A stretch of DNA of 39,947 nucleotides from an uncultured Lachnospiraceae bacterium (GCA_900317755.1 ONHZ01000032.1:1-39947); one strand, 5' to 3'. Positions 1 to 8,727 are shown, numbered from the stretch's first letter. Made by a program: numbers and translations. The notes: generated by a model not told the origin, from the letters alone.

Positions 1-106
1 AAGTGCATGTTCACAAGCGCAGATTTGCCATGGATGGCAAATCTAGCCGAACGCGCCTGGATGGCGCATAAAGGCGGCGCGTAAATTGATGTCGCGGGTG
101 GCACTT
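1..106. repeat. Structured intergenic element at window start
   Basis: No gene is visible here. AAGTGC (1-6) is matched by its inverted copy GCACTT (101-106). Inside are a perfect 9-bp inverted repeat, AGATTTGCC (21-29) with GGCAAATCT (36-44) around ATGGAT, and a second short one, GCGCC/GGCGC, around TGGAT just downstream. The stretch lies downstream of the GH130 gene and could serve as its transcript end, but no U-tract follows. It resembles a palindromic dispersed element; its left boundary may lie outside the window. Confidence 0.4.
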
Positions 107-174
107 TGCGTAATTTTGCCTGCGCAACGGATGCTGAGTCATCTGAGGACATTCTGAAAACAAGGGAGCGTATA

Positions 175-1350
175 TTATTGTTTCAGATATTCCTGATTAG
201 CCTCGATGAGTCTGACGCGCTGGCGTACGCAATCAGGGGAGCGATACGGATCTAACGGCGTATTGAATACGTAATCCGTCAGCCTTTCAACATCCGTTTT
301 CGCCACATGAACCCTTGTATCACTAGATGCGTAGTAGATGAAGACCTCGTTGTTTTCATTTACGATGGCACCATTGGTGAACACTACATTGGAAACATCC
401 CCGACTCTCTCTGCCTCACGGGGTCCAATGAGAAGACCCGAAGGCTCTGCAATGACCTTTGAAGGATCATTTAGGTCGGTTGCAAATGCGTATATTACAT
501 ATCTAAGACCTGCTGCTGTATTTCTTACGCCGTGTGCGATGTGAATCCAGCCCTTGCTTGTCTTTATAGGAACCGCGCCCTCACCATTCTTTGATTCTGT
601 GATCGTATGGTAACGGCGGATTGATGTCATCTTTTCTTCATCAATGACCGCATGTGTGATGTCATCGCAGAGTCCGAAGCCGATGCCTCCGCCTGAGCCT
701 GTCTCGATGAAATCATCCATCGGCCTTGTATAAAAGGCATATTTTCCATTTACAAATTCAGGATGTAATGCGACATTTCTCTGCTGTGGAGAATGAAGTG
801 TCACAAGATTTGGAAGTCTTTCCCAGTTTACGAGATCCTTCGTGCGGACGATGCCTGCTGCGGCAACTGCTGCAGAAAGATCGTTTGAAGAGGTGTCCTT
901 GCTCTCTGAGCAGAAGACGCCATAGATATAGCCATCCTCATGCTGTGTGAGCCTCATGTCATAGACATTGGTCTCTTCAGGACATGTGTCCGGAAGAACG
1001 ATTGGACGAAGAAATCTGAAATTATCAACGCCATTGTCAGAAGCTGCAAGTGCGAAGAAAGACTTTCTGTCAGCACCCTCAACACGTGCCATCAGATAAT
1101 ATTTTCCGTCAAGATAAATCGCACCCGGATTCATGACTGCATTAATTCCGAGACGCTCCTCAAAATATGGATTTGTCTCAGGATTCAGATCGTATCTCCA
1201 CTCTACCGGAACGTGATCCCTGGTAAGCACCGGGTTTTCGTATCTCTCGAAAATGCCATTGTAAAAGTCTGTATTGACATTATTCTTTCTGCTTATGAGC
1301 TCTTCCTGACGAGCCTTCAGCATATAATAATTCGGATGTAATTTTGCCAT
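175..1350 (-). CDS. 4-O-beta-D-mannosyl-D-glucose phosphorylase (GH130)
   Basis: This 391-residue protein is a glycoside hydrolase family 130 phosphorylase. It should split mannosylglucose with phosphate into mannose-1-phosphate and glucose in the cytoplasm. Length and sequence agree with the mannosylglucose phosphorylase subgroup (characterised members are about 390 residues). Signatures include [16 protein letters not shown] (about residues 41-56), the [11 protein letters not shown] block (about 90-100), NVYDMRLT with the presumed proton-donor Asp131, the HPEF block and the GSGGGIGFG segment. It starts 13 nt after the cellobiose 2-epimerase gene and is the last gene of the operon. The neighbouring epimerase supports the mannosylglucose specificity rather than longer mannooligosaccharides; exact specificity is inferred. 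Confidence 0.93.
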   Translation of the reverse strand: MAKLHPNYYMLKARQEELISRKNNVNTDFYNGIFERYENPVLTRDHVPVEWRYDLNPETNPYFEERLGINAVMNPGAIYLDGKYYLMARVEGADRKSFFALAASDNGVDNFRFLRPIVLPDTCPEETNVYDMRLTQHEDGYIYGVFCSESKDTSSNDLSAAVAAAGIVRTKDLVNWERLPNLVTLHSPQQRNVALHPEFVNGKYAFYTRPMDDFIETGSGGGIGFGLCDDITHAVIDEEKMTSIRRYHTITESKNGEGAVPIKTSKGWIHIAHGVRNTAAGLRYVIYAFATDLNDPSKVIAEPSGLLIGPREAERVGDVSNVVFTNGAIVNENNEVFIYYASSDTRVHVAKTDVERLTDYVFNTPLDPYRSPDCVRQRVRLIEANQEYLKQ

Positions 1351-1363
1351 CTTTTTCTCTTTC

Positions 1364-2539
1364 TTATAAATCCTTTAGCACTTTTATGCACATTCTGCCA
1401 TTATGGTATGGGCACTTCCATGGCTCGACAATCGGCTTGTCTGTGTACGGATGGCCATCCTTGTCAAGAAGCCAGTACCATTCGTTGCCATTATTTTTGT
1501 CCATCATATTTTTCTTGATGTAATCCCAGACATTCTGTGCTGCGGAAAGGTACTCGACATGTCCCGGGTACTTCAGGTAATAATGCAGGAATCCGTTAAT
1601 CGTCTCTGCCTGAACCCACCAGACGCGGTCTTCATTTACCTTTCTGTTTTCGCATTCCTGCGGAAGCGAATGCCCGTCGAAAGCCGTCTCGTAAATATTC
1701 GTACAGAGCTCATCCATCAGGGGACTGATCATATGGATATATCTCTTATCGCCAAGAATCTTTGTGCCTTCATCGATGAGCCAGGCGGACTCGATATCGT
1801 GTCCGTATGAAATCAGATCAATGAGTGAATGATAATCGTGGTCGAAGAAAACCTCCTGCCTGTGCTTTTCAGGATTAAAAATCTTCGAAGAATATATATC
1901 CAGGATTTCCTTCAGGCTCTTTGCAACCCTTTCATCATTCGTCACCTTATATAGCCTTGAATAGCCTTCAAATACATGAAGCAGCGTATTCATGGTACGG
2001 GTCGCCATGACGCCGTTTTCGGAAAGCTTCTCATTGGACTCCGGTGTGAAATCTATCTTGAAGGCTTCAAGATATCCGCCCTCGTCCCTGCATTTTGATT
2101 CGATGATATTGTAAATATCAAATGCGGTATCCAGTGCTTTCCTCTCACCAGTTGCTTCATAATATGTGGAAAGTGCATATATTGCAAAACCCTGATTGTA
2201 TGTGTGCTTGGTTGTGTCAGCTGGCTTTCCATCGTATGTGACAGACCAGAAAACTCCGCCGTTCTCCTTGTCAAGGCAGCGGTTCATTAGAAATTCATAA
2301 CCGTGCCTTGCATTTTGAAGGAGAACATCATCTCTAAGGAGGAGATAAGCTTCTGAAAAAAACCATGTAATCCGGCTGTTTAAGATGCAGCCCTTATCAT
2401 AATTTTTATCGACATTTCCATTGAAATCCTTGTAGCCATAGAAGCCGCCGTATTCATCATCACGGAGCGCTTCCCAGAATGGAATAATGTCCAGTACTAA
2501 GTGATTTTTGACTTCGTTCTTGAAAATCTGCTTTATCAT
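1364..2539 (-). CDS. Cellobiose 2-epimerase (AGE superfamily)
   Basis: This is a 391-residue (alpha/alpha)6-barrel epimerase of the N-acylglucosamine 2-epimerase/cellobiose 2-epimerase family. It should convert beta-1,4-mannobiose to mannosylglucose (and cellobiose to glucosylmannose), supplying the GH130 enzyme next to it. Conserved stretches include [14 protein letters not shown], the [13 protein letters not shown] segment, the [22 protein letters not shown] block with its catalytic-type histidines, and the [13 protein letters not shown] segment. I chose ATG 2539 rather than an in-frame start 18 codons upstream, because AAAGG precedes it and it starts 2 nt after the permease stop. The longer version would begin inside the permease gene and adds cysteine-rich residues absent from the family. 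Specificity is inferred from context and length. Confidence 0.92.
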   Translation of the reverse strand: MIKQIFKNEVKNHLVLDIIPFWEALRDDEYGGFYGYKDFNGNVDKNYDKGCILNSRITWFFSEAYLLLRDDVLLQNARHGYEFLMNRCLDKENGGVFWSVTYDGKPADTTKHTYNQGFAIYALSTYYEATGERKALDTAFDIYNIIESKCRDEGGYLEAFKIDFTPESNEKLSENGVMATRTMNTLLHVFEGYSRLYKVTNDERVAKSLKEILDIYSSKIFNPEKHRQEVFFDHDYHSLIDLISYGHDIESAWLIDEGTKILGDKRYIHMISPLMDELCTNIYETAFDGHSLPQECENRKVNEDRVWWVQAETINGFLHYYLKYPGHVEYLSAAQNVWDYIKKNMMDKNNGNEWYWLLDKDGHPYTDKPIVEPWKCPYHNGRMCIKVLKDL

Positions 2540-2541
2540 AA

Positions 2542-3447
2542 TTAACCTTTCACTGCACCAGCAGCAATTCCGTTGTAAATCTGCTTCTGGCATACAATGA
2601 AGATGAGAAGAATCGGAATGAATGAAATGATAACACCAGCGCAGATCAGATTGTATCTGTTACCTAAAGGTCCGGTGAAGGTATAAAGCGATGTAGATAC
2701 AGTACAGAGCTTCTGCTTATCCTGTAAGTACAGCTGTGCACAGTAGTATTCGTTGTATGTTCCAACACCTTTAAGTATACATACTGTAACTATAGCTGGT
2801 TTCAGGAGAGGAAGCAATATCTTCCAGTAAATTGTCCAATAATTTGCGCCATCAATAATTGCCGACTCATCCAGCGAAACAGGGATGTTTTCAAAATACT
2901 GTATGAAGATGTAGATTGAAATGACATCTGTGCCGCACATCATGATGATGTAACCATATAGCGTATTTACGAAATGAAGCTTTACCATGATCTCATATAC
3001 TGCGACCTGCATAGCAACTGCAGGAAGGAGAGATGCAAAGTAGAATGCTGAACGGATAATCTTATTTCCTGGGAATTTGAAGCGGTTCAGTATATAGGCA
3101 AGCTGTGAGCCGATGATGATTGAAACACCAAGTACGCAGACAACGATGATAAAGGAATTAAGGAATGCCCTTCCCATGTTTGCCTTTTCCCAGGCTCTTG
3201 CAAAGTTCGAGAAATTGAACCATGTAGCAGGCGGTGTCATAACGCTTGTGCTCTGGTATTCCGCATCTGTCTTGAATGCTGTGATTACGACTGAGGCAAT
3301 TGGCAGCACTGCAAGGAATGAGAAGAATGCTACTGAAAAATACTTGATGACAATCCAGACAATCTGTGCTACAGAGTAATGCTTTTTTGCCTTTACATAA
3401 GCTACCGTACCTTCTCCAGCCGGCTGAATTACTTTATCCTTACTCAT
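2542..3447 (-). CDS. Carbohydrate ABC transporter permease, MalG type
   Basis: This 301-residue inner-membrane protein of a CUT1-type sugar importer has six hydrophobic segments. The first is at about residues 30-55 and the last at about 265-285. The cytoplasmic EAA-type loop is visible as ESAIIDGANYWTIYWKILLP (about 190-210), which contacts the ATPase. Its ATG overlaps the stop of the upstream permease remnant by ATGA, a translational-coupling arrangement. Its partner permease is reduced to a fragment in this sequence, so a working importer cannot be assembled from the genes shown. No ATPase gene is present, which is common because such importers often share an MsmX-type ATPase encoded elsewhere. 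The likely substrate is mannobiose or mannooligosaccharides, inferred from the enzymes downstream. Confidence 0.95.
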   Translation of the reverse strand: MSKDKVIQPAGEGTVAYVKAKKHYSVAQIVWIVIKYFSVAFFSFLAVLPIASVVITAFKTDAEYQSTSVMTPPATWFNFSNFARAWEKANMGRAFLNSFIIVVCVLGVSIIIGSQLAYILNRFKFPGNKIIRSAFYFASLLPAVAMQVAVYEIMVKLHFVNTLYGYIIMMCGTDVISIYIFIQYFENIPVSLDESAIIDGANYWTIYWKILLPLLKPAIVTVCILKGVGTYNEYYCAQLYLQDKQKLCTVSTSLYTFTGPLGNRYNLICAGVIISFIPILLIFIVCQKQIYNGIAAGAVKG

Positions 3448-3557
3448 GCTCTTGCCTTCTTTCTATTTTTCATTTCTTTCATGTGCTTCTTCTTTGCCGC
3501 AAATGTTTCATCTTCGGTATTAGCATTCCTGAATGCGAAATTGAAGATCAACTGCTG
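3444..3557 (-). pseudogene. C-terminal remnant of MalF-type ABC permease
   Basis: Read in the frame ending at the TGA that overlaps the MalG-type start, this stretch encodes about 37 residues. It begins QQLIFNFAFRNANTEDE and ends in a lysine/arginine-rich tail (KNRKKARA). This looks like the cytoplasmic C-terminus of the first permease of a CUT1 importer, which normally lies between the binding protein and the MalG-type permease and is about 290-300 residues long. The rest of that gene is missing. The upstream sequence instead belongs, in another frame, to the solute-binding protein gene. This indicates one internal deletion, real or an assembly error. Confidence 0.75.
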
Positions 3558-4288
3558 AATGCATCCCATGCGCCTAATGTCCAGCCTGCTGCATAGTTTG
3601 TGTAAAGCGGAATTGCATCTGTATTGTCCTTGATCTTCTGAAGATCTGCGATGAATTCATCTGGTGTCGTAGGAAGTGCATCGATTCCTGCATCCTTGAA
3701 TACTCTCTTGTTGTAAACAATACCCTGTGCATTTGCTGTACAAGGAATACCATAGGTCTCACCCTGGTATGTCCATGTATTGATGTACTTTGCTTCCTTT
3801 GAAACATCATCCTTGGTACCATAAGGTGTGAAGTATGTTGAAAGATCTTCCTTTGCAACTGCAGGAATCATCATGATATCGCCCCAGTCTTCACCACCCT
3901 GAAGTCTCAGGAGTGAATCCTCAGCATAATCTGTGATGCCTTCAACGTTTACTTCGATGTCAGGATACATCTTGTTGAACTCTGCAATGTACTGCTTGTA
4001 GCTTGTACCAGCATAGTCATCTTCAAGCATATCTGTTCTGTTTGTGAGAAGCTTGATTGATGTCTTGATGTCTGTTCCTGTCGTGCCAAGCTCAATGTCC
4101 TTGTACTGAAGAACGCCTGAAGCACTTGCATTGCTGTCAGAGCTCTCTGTCTTTGTGGAGTCTGATGATCCCCCATCGCTTGCTGCATCACCTGTGCTGC
4201 TCGTCGTGCCGCCACATGCTGCAAGCGAAATGGCCATAGCACCTGTCAGTGCGAGTGTCATGGCTTTGTTAATAACCCTCTTACTCAT
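3548..4288 (-). pseudogene. Sugar ABC transporter solute-binding lipoprotein, truncated
   Basis: The 246-residue product begins with a lipoprotein signal peptide: basic MSKRVINK, a hydrophobic stretch and the lipobox LAAC with Cys25. A Ser/Asp-rich linker follows (about 28-58), then the N-terminal lobe of an extracellular family 1 solute-binding protein (IKLLTNRTDMLEDD, EFNKMYPDIEVNVEG, YGIPCTANAQGIVYNKRVF). Family members are usually 420-470 residues. This one stops after GWTLGAWDAFSS, so most of the C-terminal lobe is absent. The stop arises because the reading runs out of frame into the MalF-type permease remnant. As read, the product should not bind sugar properly. The 5' end, with promoter and ribosome binding site (AAGG upstream of ATG 4288), is intact. 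Confidence 0.85.
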
Positions 4289-4360
4289 ATTTACTTTACC
4301 TTCCTTTCTTTGATTCCCCGGCTCCTTAAGCCCCTCGTAAGGCTTCCTGCCAGGTGAATT

Positions 4361-4443
4361 TTTAAGTAAATTTAAGTTAACTGATTAATTATCATTATAT
4401 TTACTTTGGTGTCAACAATTTTAACTTAATAAAATTTACTTTG
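4361..4443. promoter_or_regulatory. Candidate LacI-type operators flanking the sugar operon promoter
   Basis: TTTAAGTAAATTTAAGTTAA (4361-4380) has an inverted counterpart starting TTAACTTAA at 4421 and continuing into TTTACTTTG (4435-4443). The two lie on either side of the -35/-10 elements. TTTACTTTG also occurs at 4400-4408, between them, and a related TTTTTACTTAAATTAAA is at 4587-4603. Paired repeats around a promoter, with two LacI genes immediately upstream, suggest operator sites; no binding evidence exists in the sequence itself. Confidence 0.5.
4388..4415 (-). promoter_or_regulatory. Promoter of the mannobiose operon
   Basis: On the minus strand a perfect -35 TTGACA (4415-4410) is followed after 16 nt by a -10-like GATAAT (4393-4388). 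Transcription would start near 4381, leaving a leader of about 93 nt before the binding-protein ATG. The rest of 4289-4646 is AT-rich with no coding signal. Confidence 0.6.
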
Positions 4444-4646
4444 TAAGAAATATCTATATTTTTCCTTTGGGTTTTGTGCATATTTCACCAAATGGTGTGG
4501 AAACTATTTTAGTAAATTCCGTTTTCTTTCGTTTTTATCGGCAAAATACGGATTATTATTGGTATTTTGCCTGTTTGCTTGATTAATTTTTACTTAAATT
4601 AAATGTGGAAATCTGTCTGGATATTTTCTTAAATTACATTAAAATA

Positions 4647-4668
4647 GCCGGGGTTATTTAACCCCGGC
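4647..4668 (-). terminator. Terminator after the LacI gene pair
   Basis: A perfect 9-bp stem GCCGGGGTT/AACCCCGGC with a 4-nt loop lies 20 nt past the stop of the second LacI gene. On the minus strand it is followed by TATTTTAAT. It separates the regulator unit from the sugar operon. Confidence 0.85.
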
Positions 4669-4688
4669 CATATTAAATACTATATTTT

Positions 4689-5687
4689 TCACGCTGATCT
4701 TCTGACAATGATCTGACCGCCCAGTACGAATTTTCCTGTAAGATACGAGCTGTCACTTATTTTATTAAGCATGATGTGGATTGCACGCTTTGCCATAAGC
4801 TCTGAAGAGATGGCGTAGGTCGTGAGGAATTCATCATGGCCGCCCATAATATAATTATCGAAACCGGCGACTGCAATGTCTTCCGGCACCTTCAGCCCAT
4901 CATTCTGGAATCTTTTCACCAGCGAAATCGCTGCGACATCGCAGTTGCAGAAAAACGCATCCGGAATATCATCATAGTCTATCTTCCATTCGTCAGGTGA
5001 AAATATGCGGCCTGTTTCATCGCGGTCCGGGATATTCCATTTCCATACAGGCTTTGCATGATGAATGATGCTGGACTTCATGAAGCCTAAAAACCTGTCA
5101 TCAATACTGTCTGTTTCATCAAGCTTACCGACATAGCCTATTTTTTTGTAGCCTTTTTCAAAGAGATAGTTCGTCATCTGAAGGCCGCCTAAAATATTGT
5201 CGGTCATCACGGAATCGAAGGTCGAATCACCCGAGTCCGCATCCAGGAAAATAATCGGTATAGCCACATTTTCCTTTAGAAACTCCCTGTAATTCCTGTA
5301 AAACGTACCCATTATGATGAGTCCGTCAATACGGCTGTCTTCAACGAGCTTTGGAAGGGCTAAATTCTGTTCCGTTTCTTCAGTTATCACTTCAATATAT
5401 GCGGAAGCATTTTTGCTGATTGCCTCTCCGGAAAGCACCTGGTAAAGATTCCAGTAAAAGGACTGTTCTGCTCGCACATAGCGTTCCTCAACGATGACAC
5501 CGATCGAAACGGCCTGTTCGGGAATTTCACGAAATTCCCTCTCGTAACCCATCTCATCTGCAAGGCTTTCTATTTTCTCCCTTAATGAATCGGATACACC
5601 GCTTTTCCCGCTGAGTGCCTTTGAGACAGTGACCGTGCTGACGCCGAGCCTGTCAGCAATATCTGCCATTTTTACTTTTTTACCCAT
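4689..5687 (-). CDS. LacI family transcriptional regulator (second of tandem pair)
   Basis: This 332-residue regulator has an N-terminal LacI helix-turn-helix (MADIADRLGVSTVTVSKALSG, about residues 7-27, with the hinge region ending near residue 60). A periplasmic-binding-protein-like sugar-sensing domain follows, with typical blocks IDGLIIMG, AVAGFDNYIMGG and the C-terminal GGQIIVRRSA. I prefer ATG 5687, because GAGGAA lies 6 nt upstream; the longer start at 5699 would overlap the preceding gene and has no such site. The upstream paralogue stops 1 nt before this ATG, so the two are probably translationally coupled. It probably regulates the adjacent sugar operon; the effector is unknown. Confidence 0.9.
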   Translation of the reverse strand: MGKKVKMADIADRLGVSTVTVSKALSGKSGVSDSLREKIESLADEMGYEREFREIPEQAVSIGVIVEERYVRAEQSFYWNLYQVLSGEAISKNASAYIEVITEETEQNLALPKLVEDSRIDGLIIMGTFYRNYREFLKENVAIPIIFLDADSGDSTFDSVMTDNILGGLQMTNYLFEKGYKKIGYVGKLDETDSIDDRFLGFMKSSIIHHAKPVWKWNIPDRDETGRIFSPDEWKIDYDDIPDAFFCNCDVAAISLVKRFQNDGLKVPEDIAVAGFDNYIMGGHDEFLTTYAISSELMAKRAIHIMLNKISDSSYLTGKFVLGGQIIVRRSA

Positions 5688-5688
5688 A

Positions 5689-6741
5689 TTATTCCTCATT
5701 CATATTCTTTACAGAATCCCTGATGACCATATATCCTGGAAGATGGATCCTGATAAAATTGTTTACCGGAACAGTTCCAACGATTTTCTGCCGAAGTATC
5801 TTTACAGAGTCGGATGCCATCCTGTCCATCGGTACATGAAAGGTCGTCAAATGCCTGCCGAACGGATTTCCGAAAAGGAAATCATCATACGAAGAGACCG
5901 AAACATCCTCCGGCACCTTCAGTCCTTTCGCGCAGAGTTCATTATATAGTATCCCCGCAGAATAATCACCGCTGCATGCAAATGCGGTAGGCATTTCCTT
6001 CGGAAGCTTCAGTGCTGCCCTGCCAAGGTCGCTGGTCCTATCGTTTAATATCCATTCTTCTCTCATCGGAATCCCAGCCTCTTTTAAGGCATCCTCGTAA
6101 CCCATGAGCCTTTCACGGAAATTCCCGTTTTCAGAAGTGTCCCCGACAAATGCAATATCCCTGTGTCCATTGTCAATCAGGCATTTTGTCGTCAGGTACA
6201 TGCCGCCTTCATTGTCCGAAAGAACTGAATCGCAGCTCAATGATGGATTATAATAGTCGAGCGTAAGTACCGGAACCTTTGAATAATTAATGATGTTCCT
6301 GATGAAATCGACATTCATTTTTCCAAGGATAATGATGGCATTATTCTTCCCGGATGTAACGCATTTTGGAAGCTGCCCCGGCTTCATATTTTCCTCGTCT
6401 ATGATTTCGATCATAGTGAATGCATTGTAGCTTGAAGCTTTTTTGACGATCTGCTGATAGATTTCCCAGTAAAATGAAGTCCCCACTGAAATAAAAAATT
6501 TGGAAACGACCACCCCTATGGCCAGGCTCGCAATATAATCAGTATTTCTAATGATAAGCTTAGGTTCCGGATTTTCTTTCTTTACCGGATACCCCATTGC
6601 CTTTGCTTTTTCTGTGATCTGAGCCCGAAGTTCTGGTGACATCCCCGTTTTGCCATTCAGGGCATTTGAAACAGTAACCGTACTGGTGCCAACCGCTTCA
6701 GCGATATCCTGAAGCCGCACCTTCTTTCGTCTTTCAGCCAT
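5689..6741 (-). CDS. LacI family transcriptional regulator (first of tandem pair)
   Basis: This 350-residue LacI-type repressor has the helix-turn-helix VRLQDIAEAVGTSTVTVSNAL near residues 8-28 and a ligand-binding domain with VLTLDYYNPSLSCDSV, IAFVGDTSENGNFRERLMGY and SVSSYDDFLFGNPFGRHLTT. It is a paralogue of the gene that follows it: both share the T-STVTVS recognition helix and a similar SFYWEIYQ/SFYWNLYQ segment early in the sensor domain. The start is supported by GGGGGT 6 nt before ATG. Its own promoter region contains TTAACTT motifs, as in the downstream sugar operon, consistent with autoregulation (inference). Confidence 0.92.
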   Translation of the reverse strand: MAERRKKVRLQDIAEAVGTSTVTVSNALNGKTGMSPELRAQITEKAKAMGYPVKKENPEPKLIIRNTDYIASLAIGVVVSKFFISVGTSFYWEIYQQIVKKASSYNAFTMIEIIDEENMKPGQLPKCVTSGKNNAIIILGKMNVDFIRNIINYSKVPVLTLDYYNPSLSCDSVLSDNEGGMYLTTKCLIDNGHRDIAFVGDTSENGNFRERLMGYEDALKEAGIPMREEWILNDRTSDLGRAALKLPKEMPTAFACSGDYSAGILYNELCAKGLKVPEDVSVSSYDDFLFGNPFGRHLTTFHVPMDRMASDSVKILRQKIVGTVPVNNFIRIHLPGYMVIRDSVKNMNEE

Positions 6742-6772
6742 TTTAACCCCCGTTCATAAAAAATAACTAAAA

Positions 6773-6809
6773 TTAACTTTATATTAATATTAATTTAACT
6801 TTTCGTCAA
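6773..6809 (-). promoter_or_regulatory. Promoter and possible operators of the LacI gene pair
   Basis: On the minus strand TTGACG (6809-6804) and TAATAT (6786-6781) are 17 nt apart. Two direct copies of TTAACTT on the plus strand (6773-6779 and 6795-6801) sit downstream of the -10 and within the spacer. The same core occurs at the mannobiose operon promoter. Confidence 0.5.
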
Positions 6810-6909
6810 TATTAAAATGATTAATTTTCACGAAACCCCATGCGAAATTTTTATAGCTGTATCACAGAGTAAGCCAAGCATCAAGGAAACGGCCCTTTTA
6901 TTAAAAAAC

Positions 6910-6935
6910 AAGAGCCCGGGTTTTCCCGGACTCTT
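6910..6935 (-). terminator. Terminator of htrA
   Basis: On the minus strand AAGAGTCCGGG pairs with CCCGGGCTCTT (one G-U pair) around a 4-nt loop and is followed by GTTTTTT. It lies 55 nt past the htrA stop. The remaining 6936-6990 and 6810-6909 show no gene. Confidence 0.88.
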
Positions 6936-6990
6936 AAAATAGAAAAGTGTTATGAAGGAGAAAAGAGTTAGTAAGTTAAGCAAATAAGTA

Positions 6991-8493
6991 TTACTGTTTT
7001 TCAGTAAGCGTAACATCTACCTGCGTAGTATTGTAATTGTCTGAATATTTGGCTACGGTAAGTTTCACGGTATCACCAGGATTGTAATTCTGAAGGTAGC
7101 TTGACAACTCTTCCATAGAGGAAATCGAATTTCCATTGATGGCAGTGACGACATCCTTCTTTTCGATGCCGGCCTTTTCTGCACCTGAACCGGACATTAC
7201 CTTTGCGACATAAACCCCCTCAGGCATATTGTAGGTACTTGATGCACTAAGCGAAATGTCGACTCCTGCTATTCCGATGTAGGCAGTCTGTGCACTGTTG
7301 CCAGATGATGCTTCCTGCGTGTCTGATGAAACTGACTGGCCATTCATCAGGTCCTCAATAATGGACTCGGCATTTGAAATCGGGATCGCATAGCCAAGAC
7401 CCTCGGCATTTGTGTTGACATATTTTGCAGAAACAATACCGATGACTTCACCATTCATATTGAGAAGTGCGCCGCCGGAATTGCCAGGGTTTACTGCGGC
7501 ATCAGTCTGCATTAATTTGTTTGAAATAGTCGTTCCATCATCTGCCTGGATGGAAACCTCACGGTTCAGGGCACTGATGACACCTGTAGTGACTGACTGG
7601 CCATAACCCATCGCATTACCAATGACTACTGCAGAATCGCCGACCTTTACCTTTGTGGAATCACCTATCGTGGCGACCTTAATCGTGCTGAGTGTCGTGT
7701 CTGAAAGGTCTGAAAGCTTTACCTTTACGACTGCAAGATCTGAACTTTCGTCAGCGCCCTGGACCTCGCCTTCTACAGCGCTGTCATCTGAAAATGTAAT
7801 CGTGATCTTCTGGCTGTTTGATATGACGTGGTTGTTTGTAGCTATATAAATATAATCCCCATCTTCGGCGATTATGATGCCTGAACCTGCAGAGACTGTC
7901 GGTACAGAATAGGTCTCATTGAAGAAGCTTCTGTATTCTGTAAGCGATGCATTCGTAACCTGGACGATGGAAGGCATAACGTTTGTCACAATATCTGAAA
8001 CATTATTGACAGTCGTAGCTGTAGATGTTTTCGTCGCATCGATCTTGCCAGAGCTCTTTGTAAGTGTCTTATGCGTGTCTGAACTGTCGCTGCTGCCGTC
8101 TGAAGAATCCGTAGTCGTCACTGTCGATGCAGTATCCTTTCCTAATATCTTCTCAGAAACATAGGATGTGCCCTGGAACATCAGCGCTGCTACAAGACCG
8201 AATACCAATGCGATTGCAACAGCCGTGCCGAATTTCTTTGCCATAGGATGCGGCTTTTTTGTCTTCGGCTTTTTTTGCTTTCCTCCGGAATATGGCGTAT
8301 AGGCAGCATTGGCATTGTACCTGCTGCCATTCATGCCGTTTCCATTCATCTGGCTTCCGTATGGATTTGAATTCTGTCCATAGGCATTATTGTTCTGCGA
8401 TGCACCATATGGACTGCCAGTACCCTGGCCATTTGAATTATTGTATCTGTTCTGACCATAATTCCCAGAACCGAAATCATCAAAATTATCCAT
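6991..8493 (-). CDS. htrA: HtrA/DegP-type membrane-anchored serine protease with PDZ domain
   Basis: This 500-residue S1C-family protease is for extracytoplasmic protein quality control. Residues 1-70 are a low-complexity Asn/Gly/Gln/Tyr-rich cytoplasmic tail. Residues 71-88 are basic, one transmembrane helix spans about 89-108, and a Ser/Thr/Asp-rich linker follows to about 165. The trypsin-like domain carries the triad His222 (NNHVI), Asp252 (SDLAV) and Ser339 (GNSGGAL). One PDZ domain occupies about 405-495 (YIGIAGVDI...GSGAEKAGI). This matches the Firmicutes HtrA/YkdA layout. An AAAGGAAG site precedes the ATG. It stands as a single transcription unit between two terminators. I could not place a convincing promoter in 8494-8690. 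Confidence 0.94.
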   Translation of the reverse strand: MDNFDDFGSGNYGQNRYNNSNGQGTGSPYGASQNNNAYGQNSNPYGSQMNGNGMNGSRYNANAAYTPYSGGKQKKPKTKKPHPMAKKFGTAVAIALVFGLVAALMFQGTSYVSEKILGKDTASTVTTTDSSDGSSDSSDTHKTLTKSSGKIDATKTSTATTVNNVSDIVTNVMPSIVQVTNASLTEYRSFFNETYSVPTVSAGSGIIIAEDGDYIYIATNNHVISNSQKITITFSDDSAVEGEVQGADESSDLAVVKVKLSDLSDTTLSTIKVATIGDSTKVKVGDSAVVIGNAMGYGQSVTTGVISALNREVSIQADDGTTISNKLMQTDAAVNPGNSGGALLNMNGEVIGIVSAKYVNTNAEGLGYAIPISNAESIIEDLMNGQSVSSDTQEASSGNSAQTAYIGIAGVDISLSASSTYNMPEGVYVAKVMSGSGAEKAGIEKKDVVTAINGNSISSMEELSSYLQNYNPGDTVKLTVAKYSDNYNTTQVDVTLTEKQ

Positions 8494-8691
8494 AAAACAT
8501 CTTCCTTTCCCGAAAAATGTACTTCTGTTTCATTTACAGCCGTAATATTACAGGAAATATGTGATAGAAGTGTGTTTTGAAATTGATATAACTGTGATTA
8601 TTTTTTCTTATTTCTGTGACAGTACTTTGTACAATTTATTGCCAAACCGGGTACATTTTGTGAAACCGCTGTTTCTATACACATAAAAAAA

Positions 8692-8720
8692 CTCCAGTCT
8701 AATGATTCATTAAACTGGAG
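8692..8720 (-). terminator. Terminator of the fructose PTS operon
   Basis: On the minus strand a 13-bp stem, CTCCAGTTTAATG with CATTAGACTGGAG (one G-U pair), closes on a 3-nt loop and is followed by a run of seven T. It lies about 155 nt beyond ptsI, past a palindromic element. Confidence 0.85.
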
Positions 8721-8727
8721 ATCATTC

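Noticed and set aside
2540-2593. Upstream in-frame start for the cellobiose 2-epimerase (18 extra codons)
   Set aside because: It lies within the permease gene and lacks a ribosome binding site; ATG 2539 has AAAGG and fits the family length.
3548-4288. The 246-residue binding-protein frame as a genuine short lipoprotein
   Set aside because: It ends inside the conserved N-terminal lobe, with permease coding sequence directly behind it in another frame; a deletion explains both.
6828-7016. A 62-codon minus-strand frame downstream of htrA
   Set aside because: It runs through the htrA terminator and overlaps the htrA stop; the hydrophobic composition comes from AT-rich sequence.
8494-8691. A promoter for htrA, including CssR-like sites
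   Set aside because: Several AT-rich hexamers exist, but none pairs a fair -35 with a -10 at a normal spacing, and I could not recognise a regulator box with confidence.
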